The translations under genes were made by a program, and so were the position numbers. From Neoconidiobolus thromboides FSU 785 (lineage: Eukaryota > Entomophthoromycota > Entomophthoromycetes > Entomophthorales > Neoconidiobolaceae), in assembly GCA_025603075.1 (NCBI GenBank), contig MU626502.1, positions 1-27,407 on the forward strand: a stretch of DNA of 27,407 nucleotides, read 5' to 3'. Under the pieces are notes generated by a model. It was given only the letters and a program-made list of their open reading frames with translations. It did not search any database and was not told the DNA's origin. How positions within the stretch are numbered: position 1 is the first letter of the stretch; every line of letters starts with the position of its first letter. Shown piece by piece: positions 1-11,862 of the stretch.

Positions 1-379
1 CTATAAGTCGAAAGGTCTTAGTTTATGTGACTAAGATAGACTTGGGTTATGAGGAATAGCACGTAATAGGTTACAAGCTATATAAGACAAATAGAATAGA
101 CAATACTAATGTAAAACCTATGTAAAATACTATTAAGAAAACTTAGTGGCTTTATTAAATGTTCGAGATATCAGGTAATAATTCAGTTAAAAAGCCTCGA
201 ACTATTATGTTTTATAATCTCCTTTATACTCCGATAAGTATAAATATCAAAACGAGGGGAGAATATTCTTTGAGACGAAGATAGAAATTCTCATATCAAA
301 TCAAACTAAGAACATGGGATTGATTTTATCTGAACTCAAGAACACAGCAGCTTAGGCAATTGTTATGCTATAATTAACC
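1..379. other. Gene-free AT-rich leader before the transposase
   Basis: No convincing reading frame, RNA gene or terminal inverted repeat is visible here. If the transposase downstream belongs to a complete transposon, its left end should lie here or outside the window, but I could not pair any sequence with an end beyond 1743. Confidence 0.5.
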
Positions 380-1743
380 ATGGAACTGACAAAGCGATAT
401 TTCACATCATCAAAATTTAATAAAAAAAATAATGATAGTAAATATTCATCAGATAATATATATATATTAAATAAAAGTAGAAGAATGATATACAGTAAAT
501 ATTTGAATGATCTAAGAGACAAAGCAGTAGCCAGGTCAACGTTTTTTAAATATATACCAAGTAATTTCAAAAATCTAGGAAGAAAAACGGATCTATGTAA
601 CATATGTGCCCAGTATACAGTCAGAAAAAAGTTATTTGAAAATAAAATAAATACAGCAATAAAAAACAAAGCAGAGATAGAAGAAATTTTCAATGAAGAA
701 GAAAAATTAGAGGATGTTTTTTTTGATTTCATCATTTTTCCATTTTTTAAGCACTGTTTGAGTAGAAAGATTGTTACTAAAATTCTTAAACACAAAAAAA
801 CATCCCCATTATACAAATTATATAAATTCTGTGTTGATACTCAAAAAAACACATTTAATGAAACTATTAAAAAATTAAATAGTAGAAGTTGTATAATGAT
901 TTTAGACTTTAAACAAAATATGGAAATAGGAACAAGACCAGATTTAATAAATTTAGATCATCATAACAAACAAGCTATATCAATATTAGGTTTTGGTGTT
1001 TTATATTTAAAAGATGATAAAACAATAGCCAAAGTTTACTTTAATTATTTATCTGAAATATTAAATCATGATTCAGCATATGCAGGAGATTGTTTAATCG
1101 ATTTAATGTCTACAGAGCTTTTATTTAAAAGTTTACAAAAATTAATATATGGGCAGATACAGGAAATCATTTTAGATCCCAAGAGTTCCTACATTATATG
1201 TTTAAAGAAATTCATAAAATAAATAGTAGTTTGAATGTTAATCTTAATTTTTTTGCTGAGGATCATGGAAAAAATATAGTTGATGGACATTTTGGAAACC
1301 TTTCAAAATGGAAAAGTAGTTTTAAAGCGTTAGGTAAAATAGAAGATATCAATCAATTAATTTCAAGATTTGAGGCTTTTATTTGCGAGCATAATAAAAT
1401 TAATAGCTCGACTGTTAATAATGGGAAAACAGATATAATTTTTAAAAAGTATAAAAGAAACAAAAATACAAAAAGAATAATAGAGATGCAGGGCATTAAG
1501 AAGTATTTACACTTTATTAAACATAACAATAAACTACATTGTTATCCAGTATCTGATATATCAAAAAAGAGAGATATAGTTCCAAATAAAGTTATAGAGT
1601 CTATAGAAAATAGAAAAATTAAAAGATCAATTCCAGCTTACCTTACGAAGATAACAGAGAATTTAAAAATTTCGATATTTACTAAGCAAGTAAGTGGTTT
1701 GTTGAATGATAGAAATAGACTATTAAATGTTAAGATTACTTAA
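380..1743 (+). pseudogene. Frameshifted DDE-type transposase gene
   Basis: The first frame (380-1222) starts at an ATG in a CCATGG context. It carries a zinc-knuckle-like TDLCNIC motif (C73, C76) and then LDFKQN, whose D176 is a likely first catalytic acid. The reading then moves to the -1 frame near the A-run at about 1137-1141. In that frame 1150 onward reads WADTGNHFRSQEF, a likely second acid, then FFAEDHGKNIVDGHFG around 1246-1293, a likely third-acid region, and it runs to the stop at 1741-1743. The joined length and motif order fit DDE transposases with an HGK-xxx-DG block seen in transposons of early-diverging fungi; I do not know the formal superfamily name. The indel separates the catalytic residues into two frames, so the copy is probably dead. 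Residues about 111-144 of the first frame are a MITE-A insertion. Programmed -1 frameshifting is possible but no canonical slippery heptamer is present. Confidence 0.75.
710..809 (+). repeat. MITE-A copy inside the transposase reading frame
   Basis: The left end GAGGATGT and right end ACATCCCCA match the other copies, and so does the interior (ATTTCATCA, TTTAAGC, TTCTTAAACACAAA). The flanks allow a TA or TTA duplication (707-709 and 809-811). Either reading gives a net insertion of 102 bp, which is 34 codons, so the host frame stays open. Confidence 0.85.
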
Positions 1744-3090
1744 GTTATTAATAGCTAAGTTAATAAATAGCCAAAGAACAAGTAACTGTAATAATATGTA
1801 AAAACTATTATTACTTGTACTATATAGGGATGGTTAATTATAGTTTTGGGGCTGACCACTCCCTCCCATGCAGCTATTTGTTAACTTGGCAATATATTAA
1901 TAATGTAATTATAACATTAAAATAGTCTATTTATTTGATAACAAATCTACAATCTTGGTTGTAAAGCAGTTGATAATAAATATTTCTCAATTAAGCTTTA
2001 TAAGAACATGTATTTAAGATCTAGTAGAAATTCAACTAACTTACAGTATAAACTATAATCAAATGATTTAGAACTGTTTCCAGGTACTTTTATTTTAATA
2101 AAAGATTTGATTTTATAGAAGTTTAAGCGAAGTTTTTAAAATACAAATTTTTTTAGAATTGGATAAAATAATGAAACTAATTCAGACAACCCCATATCTT
2201 TTATGCTAATATCATTGATAAATACTATAAAATCAAACTTATTTATCTTTAACTGATTTTATTTTCCATAGCAATTGACTAACTTCAAATAACCTTGAAT
2301 ATAATTTGGATATATAAAAGGTAAAAGGAGTAACTTAGTAAACTTTTGGGACTAAAGGATTAAAACATTGAATATAATAGATCAAAACTTTTATAGTCCA
2401 TATGATTTGCTTAATGTAATCATGATAATAACATGGAGCTATCAGTTATAAGTTATCATATTATTGGGATTAACCGATAATATCATTGTTTATGATTAAC
2501 GGAATATGAGTTTGAAGGCTAACAAAAAAAGTATTACAACAGTAACTTATTAATTTATTATTAAAATATCGAGAATTTATATTATTAATATAATCTTTAA
2601 GATCAACTGAGGTTGAATAATGGAAATTAAAAGTAAAATTTATGCTAATATAAATTTAAAAAAATTAATGCGTTGCCCAAGACTGTCTTTTTCATTGTTT
2701 AACTATGTAGCCTTTTAAGGATATTCAGAATAATAACAATGGCAAATTTTCTATTTATTAAATCATTAATGTTAAATCAAAACATAAAAATCCTAATTTA
2801 ATAAAAAGAAGTTACAATTATTAATATTAAGATTCTAAATAATATAAAATCTAATTAAGCGTTAAAATTTTAATATACCGTTTATCACACTTCATCATAT
2901 TAAAAAAAGCAATTCAAATTGCAAGTTGATAAATATGTATTTTTATTACTTTGCTGCATTTGGATCACTTCAATTCTAAAATCAAATTTCAGATTCAAAA
3001 TAGGGTTGAAAACAATGTGATTTGGAGAAGTTTAAGTTTATTCTGTAAAAGATTTTTTTAAAGCAAATCCTCAACGTTTTTGATTTGATT
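1744..3090. other. Gene-free AT-rich intergenic sequence
   Basis: I see no gene, tRNA or clear repeat pair. A G/C-richer patch near 1849-1870 (TTTTGGGGCTGACCACTCCC) stands out from the background and could be a transposon end downstream of the transposase, but I found no matching partner. Confidence 0.5.
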
Positions 3091-3091
3091 T

Positions 3092-3234
3092 ATAAGGTAA
3101 TTCTAAAATAACTTAAGGTTTTGAATGAGTTTTTGCGGTAAAGGTATAGATTTGCAACATTAAATTATTTTCTATCGTAACCAATGGCTAGTTTTTTACT
3201 TAGAAATCTTTGATTACTTTAGAAATTACCTTAT
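3092..3234. repeat. MITE-B copy 1 (inverted-repeat element, 143 bp)
   Basis: The left end ATAAGGTAATTCTAAAATAA is mirrored at the right by TTACTTTAGAAATTACCTTAT, giving terminal inverted repeats of about 20 bp with a few mismatches. The same ends occur at 16878-17057. The interior has no coding capacity. Confidence 0.65.
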
Positions 3235-4049
3235 GATTAGTTTCAATTTTGTATCTTCAAAAATTAGCTTAATAGATATTATTATAACTGAATCTAATAA
3301 TCTGCTTAGCATTAAATCTAAAAAAAGGAAATTTCTAAATACACTTACTGAAATAGAAAGTTTACAAAAGAAGGGGTGGGGACCAAACTATTCAAGTTTC
3401 TATTTATTGACTTGCATTAAGTTAAGATGTTGTTAATTTATATTAAATTTTTTAAATCTTTGTCAATAGTTACTATTTGGTAACGACTCCACTGTAGATT
3501 TTATATGATTTCAAATAGTGTAAGAGCTATAATATTCTTAAATCATGATATGGAGATGTATTTGTGTTTGAATTCTGTTGATTTTTCTGCTTAAATAGTG
3601 CTTAAAAGATCGAAAAAATAATAAAACTAAAAAAAAACCATCATATAGCCAATCCAATGTTAAATATCTTATAATAAAATGTTATTTTACTGTTAGATAT
3701 TTTAATCTACTCTCTTTTTTATAAAAATAATATTAAGCTATTCATGTTGTTTATAACTGTTATTTTTATATTTGAATTTTTTAATATAGAATACTTTTCA
3801 ATTGATATTTATTTTAGCTAAAAATATGAATACCTTTGTAGTAACTTCTTCACTATTGCAACTGTATACACCTACAAATTGTTTTATTAAAAATATTAGG
3901 TTGTTTATAAAAATACTTAATGTGTTGAGATCTACCAAGTTTTCAATAGAAGAATGAAAAAATTACAAAAATATTAATTAGAACATAAATAATTTATTCA
4001 GTAAAAATAACCCTCATAAATAATATAAATACAAGATCGTAAAATGATG
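3235..4049. other. Gene-free stretch containing one MITE-A
   Basis: A 67-codon open frame at 3233-3436 starts inside the MITE-B end and shows no recognisable domain, so I do not call it. The only structured element is the diverged MITE-A at 3551-3643. Confidence 0.5.
3551..3643 (-). repeat. Diverged MITE-A copy, reverse orientation
   Basis: It begins TGGAGATGTATTTGTGTTTGA and ends AAAAAAACCATCA, flanked on both sides by TA. The interior CTTAAATAGTGCTTAAAAG corresponds to the reverse complement of the family core. The copy is clearly degenerate. Confidence 0.6.
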
Positions 4050-4856
4050 TTAAAAGTAAACGTTTGATGAAGCATTAGTAGGATAGTCAAACAGAGAAGT
4101 CAAAGAAGGTAGAGGTTGATCAAATGGGTTGATATTTAAATTAGTATTGACTCCATTTTGATACTCCGTCAAACCACATGGGTTATTAAATGCTGAATTA
4201 TCTGGATTACAATTGACGCTACTTTCATATTCTATTAGATTTAGGGGATGGTTGAAATGAGTGACCGCTCCTTCCGGTGGGGTACTTGTGTTAGTACCAC
4301 TCGCTAAATTTGGTATATTATGATTAAACTCAACTTCCACACTTTCATCTTTATTTTTTAATTTATATAACTTTCTATATGATTTAGAGTTAACCCTATA
4401 ACTCTTGATGTACGAGTAATCTTTGATATTATTCAAAATGAGCTCACTGTCTCTGAAATAATAATTACTAGGTTTAATAAGATTACTTACATCATCTTCA
4501 AAGTAATAATTGACAATGCAAATTTCTTTTAAATTGGCGTTAACTACATTGATTACTTTTTTAACAATTTTAGTTGTTTGCGTTGTATTTAATAAACTGT
4601 GAATCTTTTTAATATTCACTTTATCTACTTCGGTATAGATAAAGAAGCCATTTTTGAGTTTGGAGGGGGTCCATGATTTGCCATCGGTCCATCGTAGCAT
4701 ACCACTTTGTTTTTCAAATAATACCGTTTTTCCAGAGAATATGGAATTTTTGTTGAAGCTTGGACGATTCTGTAGTAGCTTAACTTGACCCTGAAGCGCT
4801 GCTTCAGCTAGTATAAAAGCGTCATAAACAGTTTCAATGTATCCTATGTAATCCAT
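4050..4856 (-). CDS. WOPR-domain (Gti1/Pac2-type) transcription regulator 1
   Basis: The 268-aa protein is recognisably of the fungal Gti1/Pac2 family, which includes the Wor1/Ryp1/Sge1 morphology and virulence regulators; these bind DNA through a two-lobed WOPR domain in the nucleus. Lobe one runs from about residue 3 to 78, with GYIETVYDAFILAEAA near the N terminus, SGKTVLFEKQ (41-50), then RWTDGKSWTPSKL (55-67) and GFFIYTE (70-76). Lobe two is around 95-133 with VKKVINVV and ICIVNYYFEDD followed by LIKPSNY. The tail (about 180-268) is low-complexity, rich in N, S, P and T, and ends FDYPTNASSNVYF. Family members are usually far longer, so this is close to a domain-only version. No intron is seen. 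The ATG fits the aligned start of the paralogues and lies about 40 bp after a TATAAATAG box. It is the most divergent of the four in lobe two. Confidence 0.9.
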   Translation of the reverse strand: MDYIGYIETVYDAFILAEAALQGQVKLLQNRPSFNKNSIFSGKTVLFEKQSGMLRWTDGKSWTPSKLKNGFFIYTEVDKVNIKKIHSLLNTTQTTKIVKKVINVVNANLKEICIVNYYFEDDVSNLIKPSNYYFRDSELILNNIKDYSYIKSYRVNSKSYRKLYKLKNKDESVEVEFNHNIPNLASGTNTSTPPEGAVTHFNHPLNLIEYESSVNCNPDNSAFNNPCGLTEYQNGVNTNLNINPFDQPLPSLTSLFDYPTNASSNVYF

Positions 4857-4896
4857 TTGATTTAAAAAATTTGTGTAATCGGGGAGAAGCTTTGTA

Positions 4897-4905
4897 CTAT
4901 TTATA
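4897..4905 (-). promoter_or_regulatory. TATA box of WOPR gene 1
   Basis: TATAAATAG on the minus strand, about 40 bp upstream of the ATG at 4856. The same nonamer occurs at matching distance in two of the other WOPR genes. Confidence 0.55.
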
Positions 4906-4906
4906 C

Positions 4907-7900
4907 TTTTTTTTAGAAGTGTTAGTTGAAAAGGGGGTAGTTTTAGCTTAATTTAGAAGTAATTACTATATTTAGACAAATGTCCAAATTGGGCAATCGC
5001 CAAACTTAGTGCAGTTGGTTAGATTCTGGGGGGTTTTGATAAGGAGAAAAAAAGTAACAATAATTTTTGAAAAATTCAAGGATTTTGTTTTGTAATAATG
5101 TAATAATATCATTTTGTTATAAATTGATGGTAAAAAAGACACTTTAATTTAATATTTTGGATTACTAATTTAAAAGTAAATTGAAATTATTTATTTATAA
5201 ATTTAAAAGATAGCAAATGAAATTTATTATTTGAAATAAAAATGTTCATTTCAATGCTATTTCTAGCGAAAGGGATAGCATACCATTTAATTTATACTTT
5301 TAATTTTATTTGAGTTTTTAGATATCTTTAAGTGCTTAATCTAGCGAATAGTTACTAAGTTTTAATACTTTTAATTTTAATATAAAGCTTATTTCAACAA
5401 TTTTATTAAAACAAAACTAACATTTACACTCAGTGTAAGAACTCTTTTTCCAATCGTTTGATTGTTAATTTTTGCTAAAAATAACTTTCTACCCTCAATT
5501 AACCCTAACTATTACTATAGCTTGCATACGTCCCGCCCCTATTTTATTATTAATTTTCCAGGTTAGATCAACGAATTTATTTCTTTTATAAAAAACACAA
5601 CTTAAATTTAGGACCTTTCTTTAATTTTTTTATACAAAAATATTATCGTTTTTAATTTGTAGAGTAGATTAAATTATATCAAAAATCAAAACCTTTTTTA
5701 TCCCCATTGTTTTACAGCGGATACTTCCTTGCTTTAAAAACTGTACCTTTATGTTATGCAAAGTTTATTTAGCCTAGAATAGCTTTTTAATGTGTTTATT
5801 GAGTTTTATAATCATCAGCATAACTAAAAAGAAAAATTAAAGTTGTCAACGGAAAATTATAAAACATAAATCATTAGAATTTCTATTCAATTAAAAGAAA
5901 AGGGCAAAATTTAAAAGTTCCATTTATTTGAATCAGAGAATGTTCTTTTAAATGGCTTGTCACTGGGCTTATTTGAAATTATAGAGTGATTTGCTTTTAA
6001 GTTAAGTTAAATAAAAGTTACAATTAAATATAAATTATACTTATAATCATCCTTTAAGTATGATCTAACTTTTTAATATTAATATTAAATACTTGATAAT
6101 TCTATAATTAATTCAATCATTGGTTGAAATGGCTGAAATTTAATAAAAATTCTAAAATTAGCTGGTGAAACTAAAAGACATTAAAAGTGGAGAAAAGACC
6201 ATTTGGTTTCAATGACAAAAAGAGCTGTTAAGTTGGCTTGAAGAGAATTTGTTTGATATTTGAGCTTGAAGTGAACTGAAAATATGGGGATTAACATGAT
6301 AATTGGGGTGTTGTTTTGCTTTATTTGTTTCATTAATTATTGAATTATTGTTAGTTAGTTAAATGAATAATTATACAGCTCTGTCTGTAGACACTTATGT
6401 CCTGAAAAGCTTTCTTTGCCTTTGCATATATCAATTCGAAATAAAAGTTAATCGAGTAGTTATAGTATTTTTTAGCAATTATCTCATTTGAAACCACTTT
6501 TTTTCGAATTGAGTCACATAAAAATGAAGGTTTTCAAGGGATGCAAATATCTACAGGTAGGACTGTAAATAAAATATAGTTGAAATAAACTCTTTACAGT
6601 TGTTGTAACTCTTACGAAATATTTAGTAGTAATTTTTACAATTAAATAAATTTTGAAAATGACTTTTTAACACCTAATGTATATTTTAGTAGAATCCTGC
6701 TACAAACCTTGCTCTTGAACTGTAATAGTCTATATGGGGCTGTTTTTTTTAGTTTCATTATTCTTCCATTTTTTAAGTGCTATTTGAGTGGAGAGATTGT
6801 AGTAAAATTCTTAAACAAAAAAATACATCCCCATATTGATTATGTCAATTCTAGTTATTATACGAAATTTTTATCATTTTTCAACTTTAGAACTGTCTAA
6901 GTTCAAATATTCTTATGCTAACTGTTTATTTAGGAATGATATTTAGACATAAACTCACCAAAGCCTAAGGATTTAGTTTTTAAAAGAATCAGCTTAGCAA
7001 ATAATAACCGAATAATTTTTACAAAACATACCACATTTAAAATCAAGCAATTATATTTTTAAATAACAACCTAAAAAATAGAAATATTGTATAAATGCTT
7101 CACATTTTAAGTCAACGTAACAATCATTTAACTAATAGAACAAAGTATCATTTCTAATTATATATATTATTATGGCAATAATAACTATCACAAAAAAGTT
7201 AATGACTCTAGTTAATATTATAATACTAATTTGCAACAACAATTAAAAGCTAAAAAACAATTCAATCATAATTTTTATAACTTCGATTTTATCTAAAGTA
7301 AAGCAATTTTAATATTTAGCATTAAAGTCGATAGTAAAATTACTATAATAATACTATACCTTCTAGTTATGTTGATTGATGCCTGCGAATTAAACATGTT
7401 CAATAATTGAAATTCTATAAAACAAAATAGTAATGTGTGATGGTGATACTAATTATAGGAAAACTGAGAGATTTATTGGTAATGACAATTGATTAGAAAT
7501 AATACAACATTAATTATAAATCATGTATATTGAAACATTATGATGAAGATATTCATGATTTGTTAATCCATAGAATAAAATAGCCCCTCAGCTTGTAAAG
7601 TATTATTTTATATCCCATTTACGCATTAATTCAATTAGCATTCTAAAAACCACCTTCAATAATAATATACTTTTTATAGCAAGGCTGGATTAGAGTGTAA
7701 TCCTTCTTAAAGCAGTTGAAGGTCTGGATGAATTATTGAACCTGATAATTAAAAATCGATCAACTTTTGGCCTTGTTATTGAGCTATTTTTTCATAATAA
7801 ACCTAACTAAATGAAAGCTAAAGGTATACTACTATTTTATAAAGAGTCTCTTTTATCCTTGATCAGCTGGACATGCACAAGTTAAGTTTTGAGCTCATCA

Positions 7901-8605
7901 AATAAGGAGCTCAGTATACATTTTCTAGATGATAAGTTGATTTCAAATGAATATCAATTAACTAACTTTAAATCAATTAATTGATTAACATCTTCAAGCT
8001 CCACCATAGCATATAACTATAATGAAATAATAACCCACTTATACGCGAGATAGAGATGCGATCGCATTTTTTTACTAAATTTAAAAATAAGCACAAATTA
8101 AAAATAACTTTTATATTTTATTTTTATATTTTATTGTAACAATTAATAATTCAGAAGTATCCGAATTCAAGAATAAAAATAAAGATTACCTTTAACTAAT
8201 TATAGTAATTTGGCCACCTAATGTAAAACTGAAGTGTTCTGTACAGATCAAACTGAGGTTATTGAGCTTAAAGTTGTGGCAAACAAATGATATTAAATTA
8301 ATATTTATACATCTTATTTTCAATTCTGATATTTAAAGTTAAATCTTTATATTAATTCTACTTTGACTTTAAACAAAATGTGCCAATATCGTCTCAATAC
8401 CTTTGGCCCACTATGAAATCACTTTCCAAATTTAAACCCGAACTTTTAAGTTTTCTTGGTTTCGAATTCATTAAACAAAAAAATGAATTAAATACTAAAA
8501 GTTTAATTAAGTTTAAAATAGTGTTTGAATTTTGAATTAAAGAATAGCAATTGATTTGCGACTTTGAATAAATCAACAAAAGTAACAAACTTGAATTTTA
8601 TTTAA
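4907..8605. other. Long gene-free region between WOPR genes 1 and 2
   Basis: About 3.7 kb of AT-rich DNA with no supported gene. It contains one MITE-A at 6735-6833. Short open frames near 7700-7980 look vaguely protein-like (for example SIHFLDDKLISNEYQLTNF) but carry an in-frame stop and match nothing I recognise; they may be an old gene relic. A 64-codon frame at 8394-8588 on the minus strand has no features. Confidence 0.5.
6735..6833 (+). repeat. MITE-A copy, 99 bp
   Basis: It begins TGGGGCTGTTTTTTTTAG and ends AAATACATCCCCA, with TA on both sides. The interior CCATTTTTTAAGTGCTATTT and TTCTTAAACAAAAA match the family. The open frame across it is only a translation of the repeat. Confidence 0.85.
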
Positions 8606-9208
8606 TTATTTAAAACTGATATATTGATTTAAAAGATCTAATTGTCGTTGATCTTCCGATGTTAAGTTATTGAGTTTCGGTTTATCTTTTTCTGTTAGTC
8701 CTATAAGTGGTGGTATCATTGAAGACCTAGAATCCCCAAATGAATCATTTGGATTACCAATATAATATTTATCCAAATTCATTTTAATATCCTCTAAATC
8801 CTTAAGCCCATACTTAGATGGGGAGACTAACTCATTTTTATCTACTTCCATTTGATTATAATAATTAATAATATGATATTGGTGATTATCTTTAGTTCTA
8901 ATAGTTAATGTTTTTTTTATCAATAAAGTTTCATTTGTTGCTATTTTATCCTCTTCGCGAGGCATTTGAAAATAAATAAAGAAGCCTTTTCGCAGCTTAG
9001 AATTGGACCATGACATACCATCGGACCATCGCTTGATTCCACTTTTGAGTTCATTAATAATGAATGTGCTACCTGATCGTATTTCTTGTTTCTGTTGATA
9101 GTTTAGACGTTTATTACTTAAATGAAAGTGGCCCCGGTTTGCTGCTTCAAGTAAAATCATGGCTTCGGTGATGCTCGGTAAATAGCCATGGAAGTGCTTA
9201 GGATCCAT
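8606..9208 (-). CDS. WOPR-domain (Gti1/Pac2-type) transcription regulator 2
   Basis: The 200-aa protein is the most canonical WOPR protein in the window. Lobe one covers about residues 6-82: HGYLPSITEAMILLEAANRG (7-26), then EIRSGSTFIINE (42-53), the hallmark SGIKRWSDGMSWSNSKL (56-72) and KGFFIYFQ (74-81). Lobe two, about 95-133, has LLIKKTLTIRT, YHIINYYNQ and LVSPSKYGL, a close fit to the family pattern of a hydrophobic strand, (L/I)(I/V)(S/N)YY and a PS motif. Only about 65 residues follow, so the long Q/N-rich tail of Wor1-type proteins is missing. By family knowledge it should be a nuclear DNA-binding regulator; targets are unknown. The ATG at 9208 aligns with the paralogues. An AATAAA (8597-8602, minus strand) lies just after the stop. 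It has no intron and differs strongly from the other three copies, so it is an older branch. Confidence 0.92.
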   Translation of the reverse strand: MDPKHFHGYLPSITEAMILLEAANRGHFHLSNKRLNYQQKQEIRSGSTFIINELKSGIKRWSDGMSWSNSKLRKGFFIYFQMPREEDKIATNETLLIKKTLTIRTKDNHQYHIINYYNQMEVDKNELVSPSKYGLKDLEDIKMNLDKYYIGNPNDSFGDSRSSMIPPLIGLTEKDKPKLNNLTSEDQRQLDLLNQYISFK

Positions 9209-9251
9209 CCCAAAGTAAGGTTAAAAAAAGTAAAAATTATTTGTCCTTGAG

Positions 9252-9259
9252 TTTATATA
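9252..9259 (-). promoter_or_regulatory. TATA box of WOPR gene 2
   Basis: TATATAAA on the minus strand, about 43 bp upstream of the ATG at 9208, the same spacing as in the other three WOPR genes though the sequence is less similar. Confidence 0.5.
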
Positions 9260-11003
9260 AATGAATAAATTACTTATGCTTTTAATACTAAAGAGAGTTA
9301 ATTATTGGCTTATTTTTAAAAGAATGAAAAAATTACTAATTCAAGCTTATTCCTTAAAAGGATTCTGTATTGTTTAATTTGTATATTTATTTATACTCTC
9401 CGATTTACCTTGTGCCACTAAATTAGAGCTTTTATTTATTCGTATATTGAATGATTTATTATTATTTTAAACTATAAACAATAAAAGCTTTTAGTTTCAC
9501 CTTAATTTATATTGAGCTATTCCTTCCTTTTACACAAGTAAATTATTAAACTTTATAACACAGTTCATATCCATGTTTATTATTAAATGTTTTAGCTTTT
9601 TGTCATTGTTAAATCCTTGCTTTATTATTTATATTTATATATTTTAACTGTTAGTCTATTTTTATATATTTATTTAAAACTTGAACAAAGGTTAATTTTA
9701 TATTGATTTCCATAAAGCCCAATATTTTTAAGCCACTCCGTTGATAAACTATTGCAACTCTATCTTAAATTGATTAATTACTCATTTGAGAATTTTTTGG
9801 TGTATTCAATCAAAAAACATAAAAATTAGACTTTAAAAAACTGTTTATACAGATATTTTAACTGTAAAAACTATCACTAAAAAAGCCATAAAAGAAACGC
9901 AATAGTTGTAATTTTGATTTTTAGTTAAGCTTAGTATCCCATACAAAATCCCAAATTTAATTAAACTTAAGGTCTTTCACTCATTACAACTTGTTTTGTT
10001 ACAATTTATTATAGTGACTTGTACCGGATAGTCCAAACCAAATCTATATTAATGGTCTATTTTAAATAAAACAATAAAAGAAAGTTTAATCCAGTTGATA
10101 CATAATAGTTAGCATTTCACTATTATTTAATATTGTTCTCACCCACCCATTCTCAAATATAACAAAATCAATACTATATCAACTGCATAATTTTTTAATT
10201 TTATGTCATTTTAAGCTTTTATACTTGTCCAAAAATAGAAATATTCCAAATAGGGGTCTATTCAAAACACCTCAATTGCATAATTTTATTTTTTAGGTCT
10301 CTTCTAAAAATATCACTTTACCTTAAGCTTTTCATGTTAATATTTAAATATCGAACATTACTCTTAAAATATTAAAGATGAGTTTGAGCTTATTCAGTTC
10401 AGACTTTAGCTTAATGGCAACATTGTGGAGTAAACAAATACCGGAGTTGACTAAAAAAGGATGGCATTGTTAGATTTTATAAAATAAATCTTCGTTTTAA
10501 AATAATTGGATTAATCAGTTATTTAGAAGAGTTGAACCATTTATGAAAAAATTAAAGGGCAAAGACTTAGCTTAGAGTTTTAATGTCAAAAGCAGGCTTT
10601 TACCTTATTACGTTACAAGCAAGTCTTGAATTGATTACTAATATCAAACTCTAATAAACATGTATCGAAAAACAGTAAAGCAGTCACTGATCTTAAAAAT
10701 CCCCCTCCAATTTGGTTTTTTGTTAATAGAAGACTTGGCATATGGGACTTAAATATGCAAATGGTCTTTCCCTTTTCATCATTTTTTCATTTTTACCCAG
10801 TTTAAAGTCTGGAATTATTAGTAAATTTCAAAATAAGAGGCATACTACTGTAGTTGAAAATATTAGTATTCATTTGCTAATTTTAAAAGCTTAATCCCAT
10901 TCTTTTTTTATAAGGGTTAAATACATAATGTCTTAGAATCTTTGAAAACTATAATGCTAAGAGATTGAAACTGATTACACAACCTCTTTATTTTATCCAT
11001 GTT

Positions 11004-11060
11004 GTATATTATTACTATTTTGTGTATTATTACTATTTTGTATATTATTACTATTTATAT
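11004..11060. repeat. Short tandem repeat, about three units of 18-20 bp
   Basis: The unit TATTATTACTATTTTGT occurs twice almost perfectly and a third time ending in TTTATA. The units differ by a two-base insertion. Confidence 0.75.
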
Positions 11061-11327
11061 TTGAAAATCATTTTTATACCAAGAGTAAACTATATGTTCT
11101 TCAACCTTTTAATTTTAATTATTTTTTCATAAATATAGGCTTCTTTATTGTAAAAGTAGGCTCCATAGAACTTTATTAGCAAAACATATACTATTAATTA
11201 ACAGCTGAAATATCCTAGAAGTTCTTGTTTTGTAGCTCATCTTTCTTCGTCATTAATTTTATCAATTTCATCTATGAATAACTCACTTGAAAGCTTTACC
11301 GCCCTTTCAAGAGTTTAAAAAATATAT

Positions 11328-11429
11328 GTGTGGATACATCTTTTATTTAAGGATTTTACTAACGATTTTTCCGCTCAAGTGGTACTTAAAAATGGAAAGG
11401 GTGATGAAACCAAAAAAACATCCCCCCAC
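11328..11429 (-). repeat. MITE-A copy, reverse orientation
   Basis: It reads GTGTGGATACATC at the left and GATGAAACC followed by ACATCCCCCCACA at the right, with the reversed core TTCCGCTCAAGTGG. The left end is diverged, so that boundary is approximate. Confidence 0.75.
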
Positions 11430-11862
11430 ATACTAAACAATTTAATTTACAAATAATCTGTAGTTAGATTATATTCATGACTAATATAAAAATCATTATG
11501 AAATTAATTTTTATATAAACTACTTTTAACTTAATTTTATATTAATAAACCCTCGCATTACGATCATCATATCAGACGACTTTACACTTTTAGGAATAAG
11601 GTTAAAAATGCACACTTATTAATAGGATCTAGTAACATGTACCATAAAGATCAAATCCTTTAAAACCTTGACCACATTTATTCAACTACATAAACGATGA
11701 TATTTATAGTTAAAGATAAGAGTCTAGATTGTCATAAAGCGGTAAAATTTTTAACAAAAGTTCTTGCTACGCATATAAAATAAATCAATATCAATATCTA
11801 GATCACTTTGATATAACTTTTTAAGTTGTATTTTGGAACTTGCTATTCTTAGTAATTATATA

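Noticed and set aside
352-816. 154-codon minus-strand open frame opposite the transposase
   Set aside because: It is antisense to the transposase motifs and partly to the MITE inside it. The hydrophobic protein comes from T-rich complement sequence.
1845-1875. G/C-rich patch as the right end of the transposon
   Set aside because: No inverted partner was found upstream of the transposase gene within the window.
3233-3436. 67-codon open frame on the plus strand
   Set aside because: It starts inside the MITE-B end, has no domain or signal features and is of a length expected by chance.
6709-6900. 63-codon open frame on the plus strand
   Set aside because: Nearly all of it is a translation of the MITE-A copy at 6735-6833, giving the same FFSFIILPFF-type peptide as in the transposase insertion.
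7700-7981. Protein-like stretches in two frames (ELLNLIIKNRSTFGLVIEL and SIHFLDDKLISNEYQLTNF)
   Set aside because: They are short, in different frames and interrupted by stops, and I recognise no family. They could be a gene relic but the evidence is too thin.
8394-8588. 64-codon minus-strand open frame after WOPR gene 2
   Set aside because: It has low-complexity composition, no recognisable motif and no supporting context.
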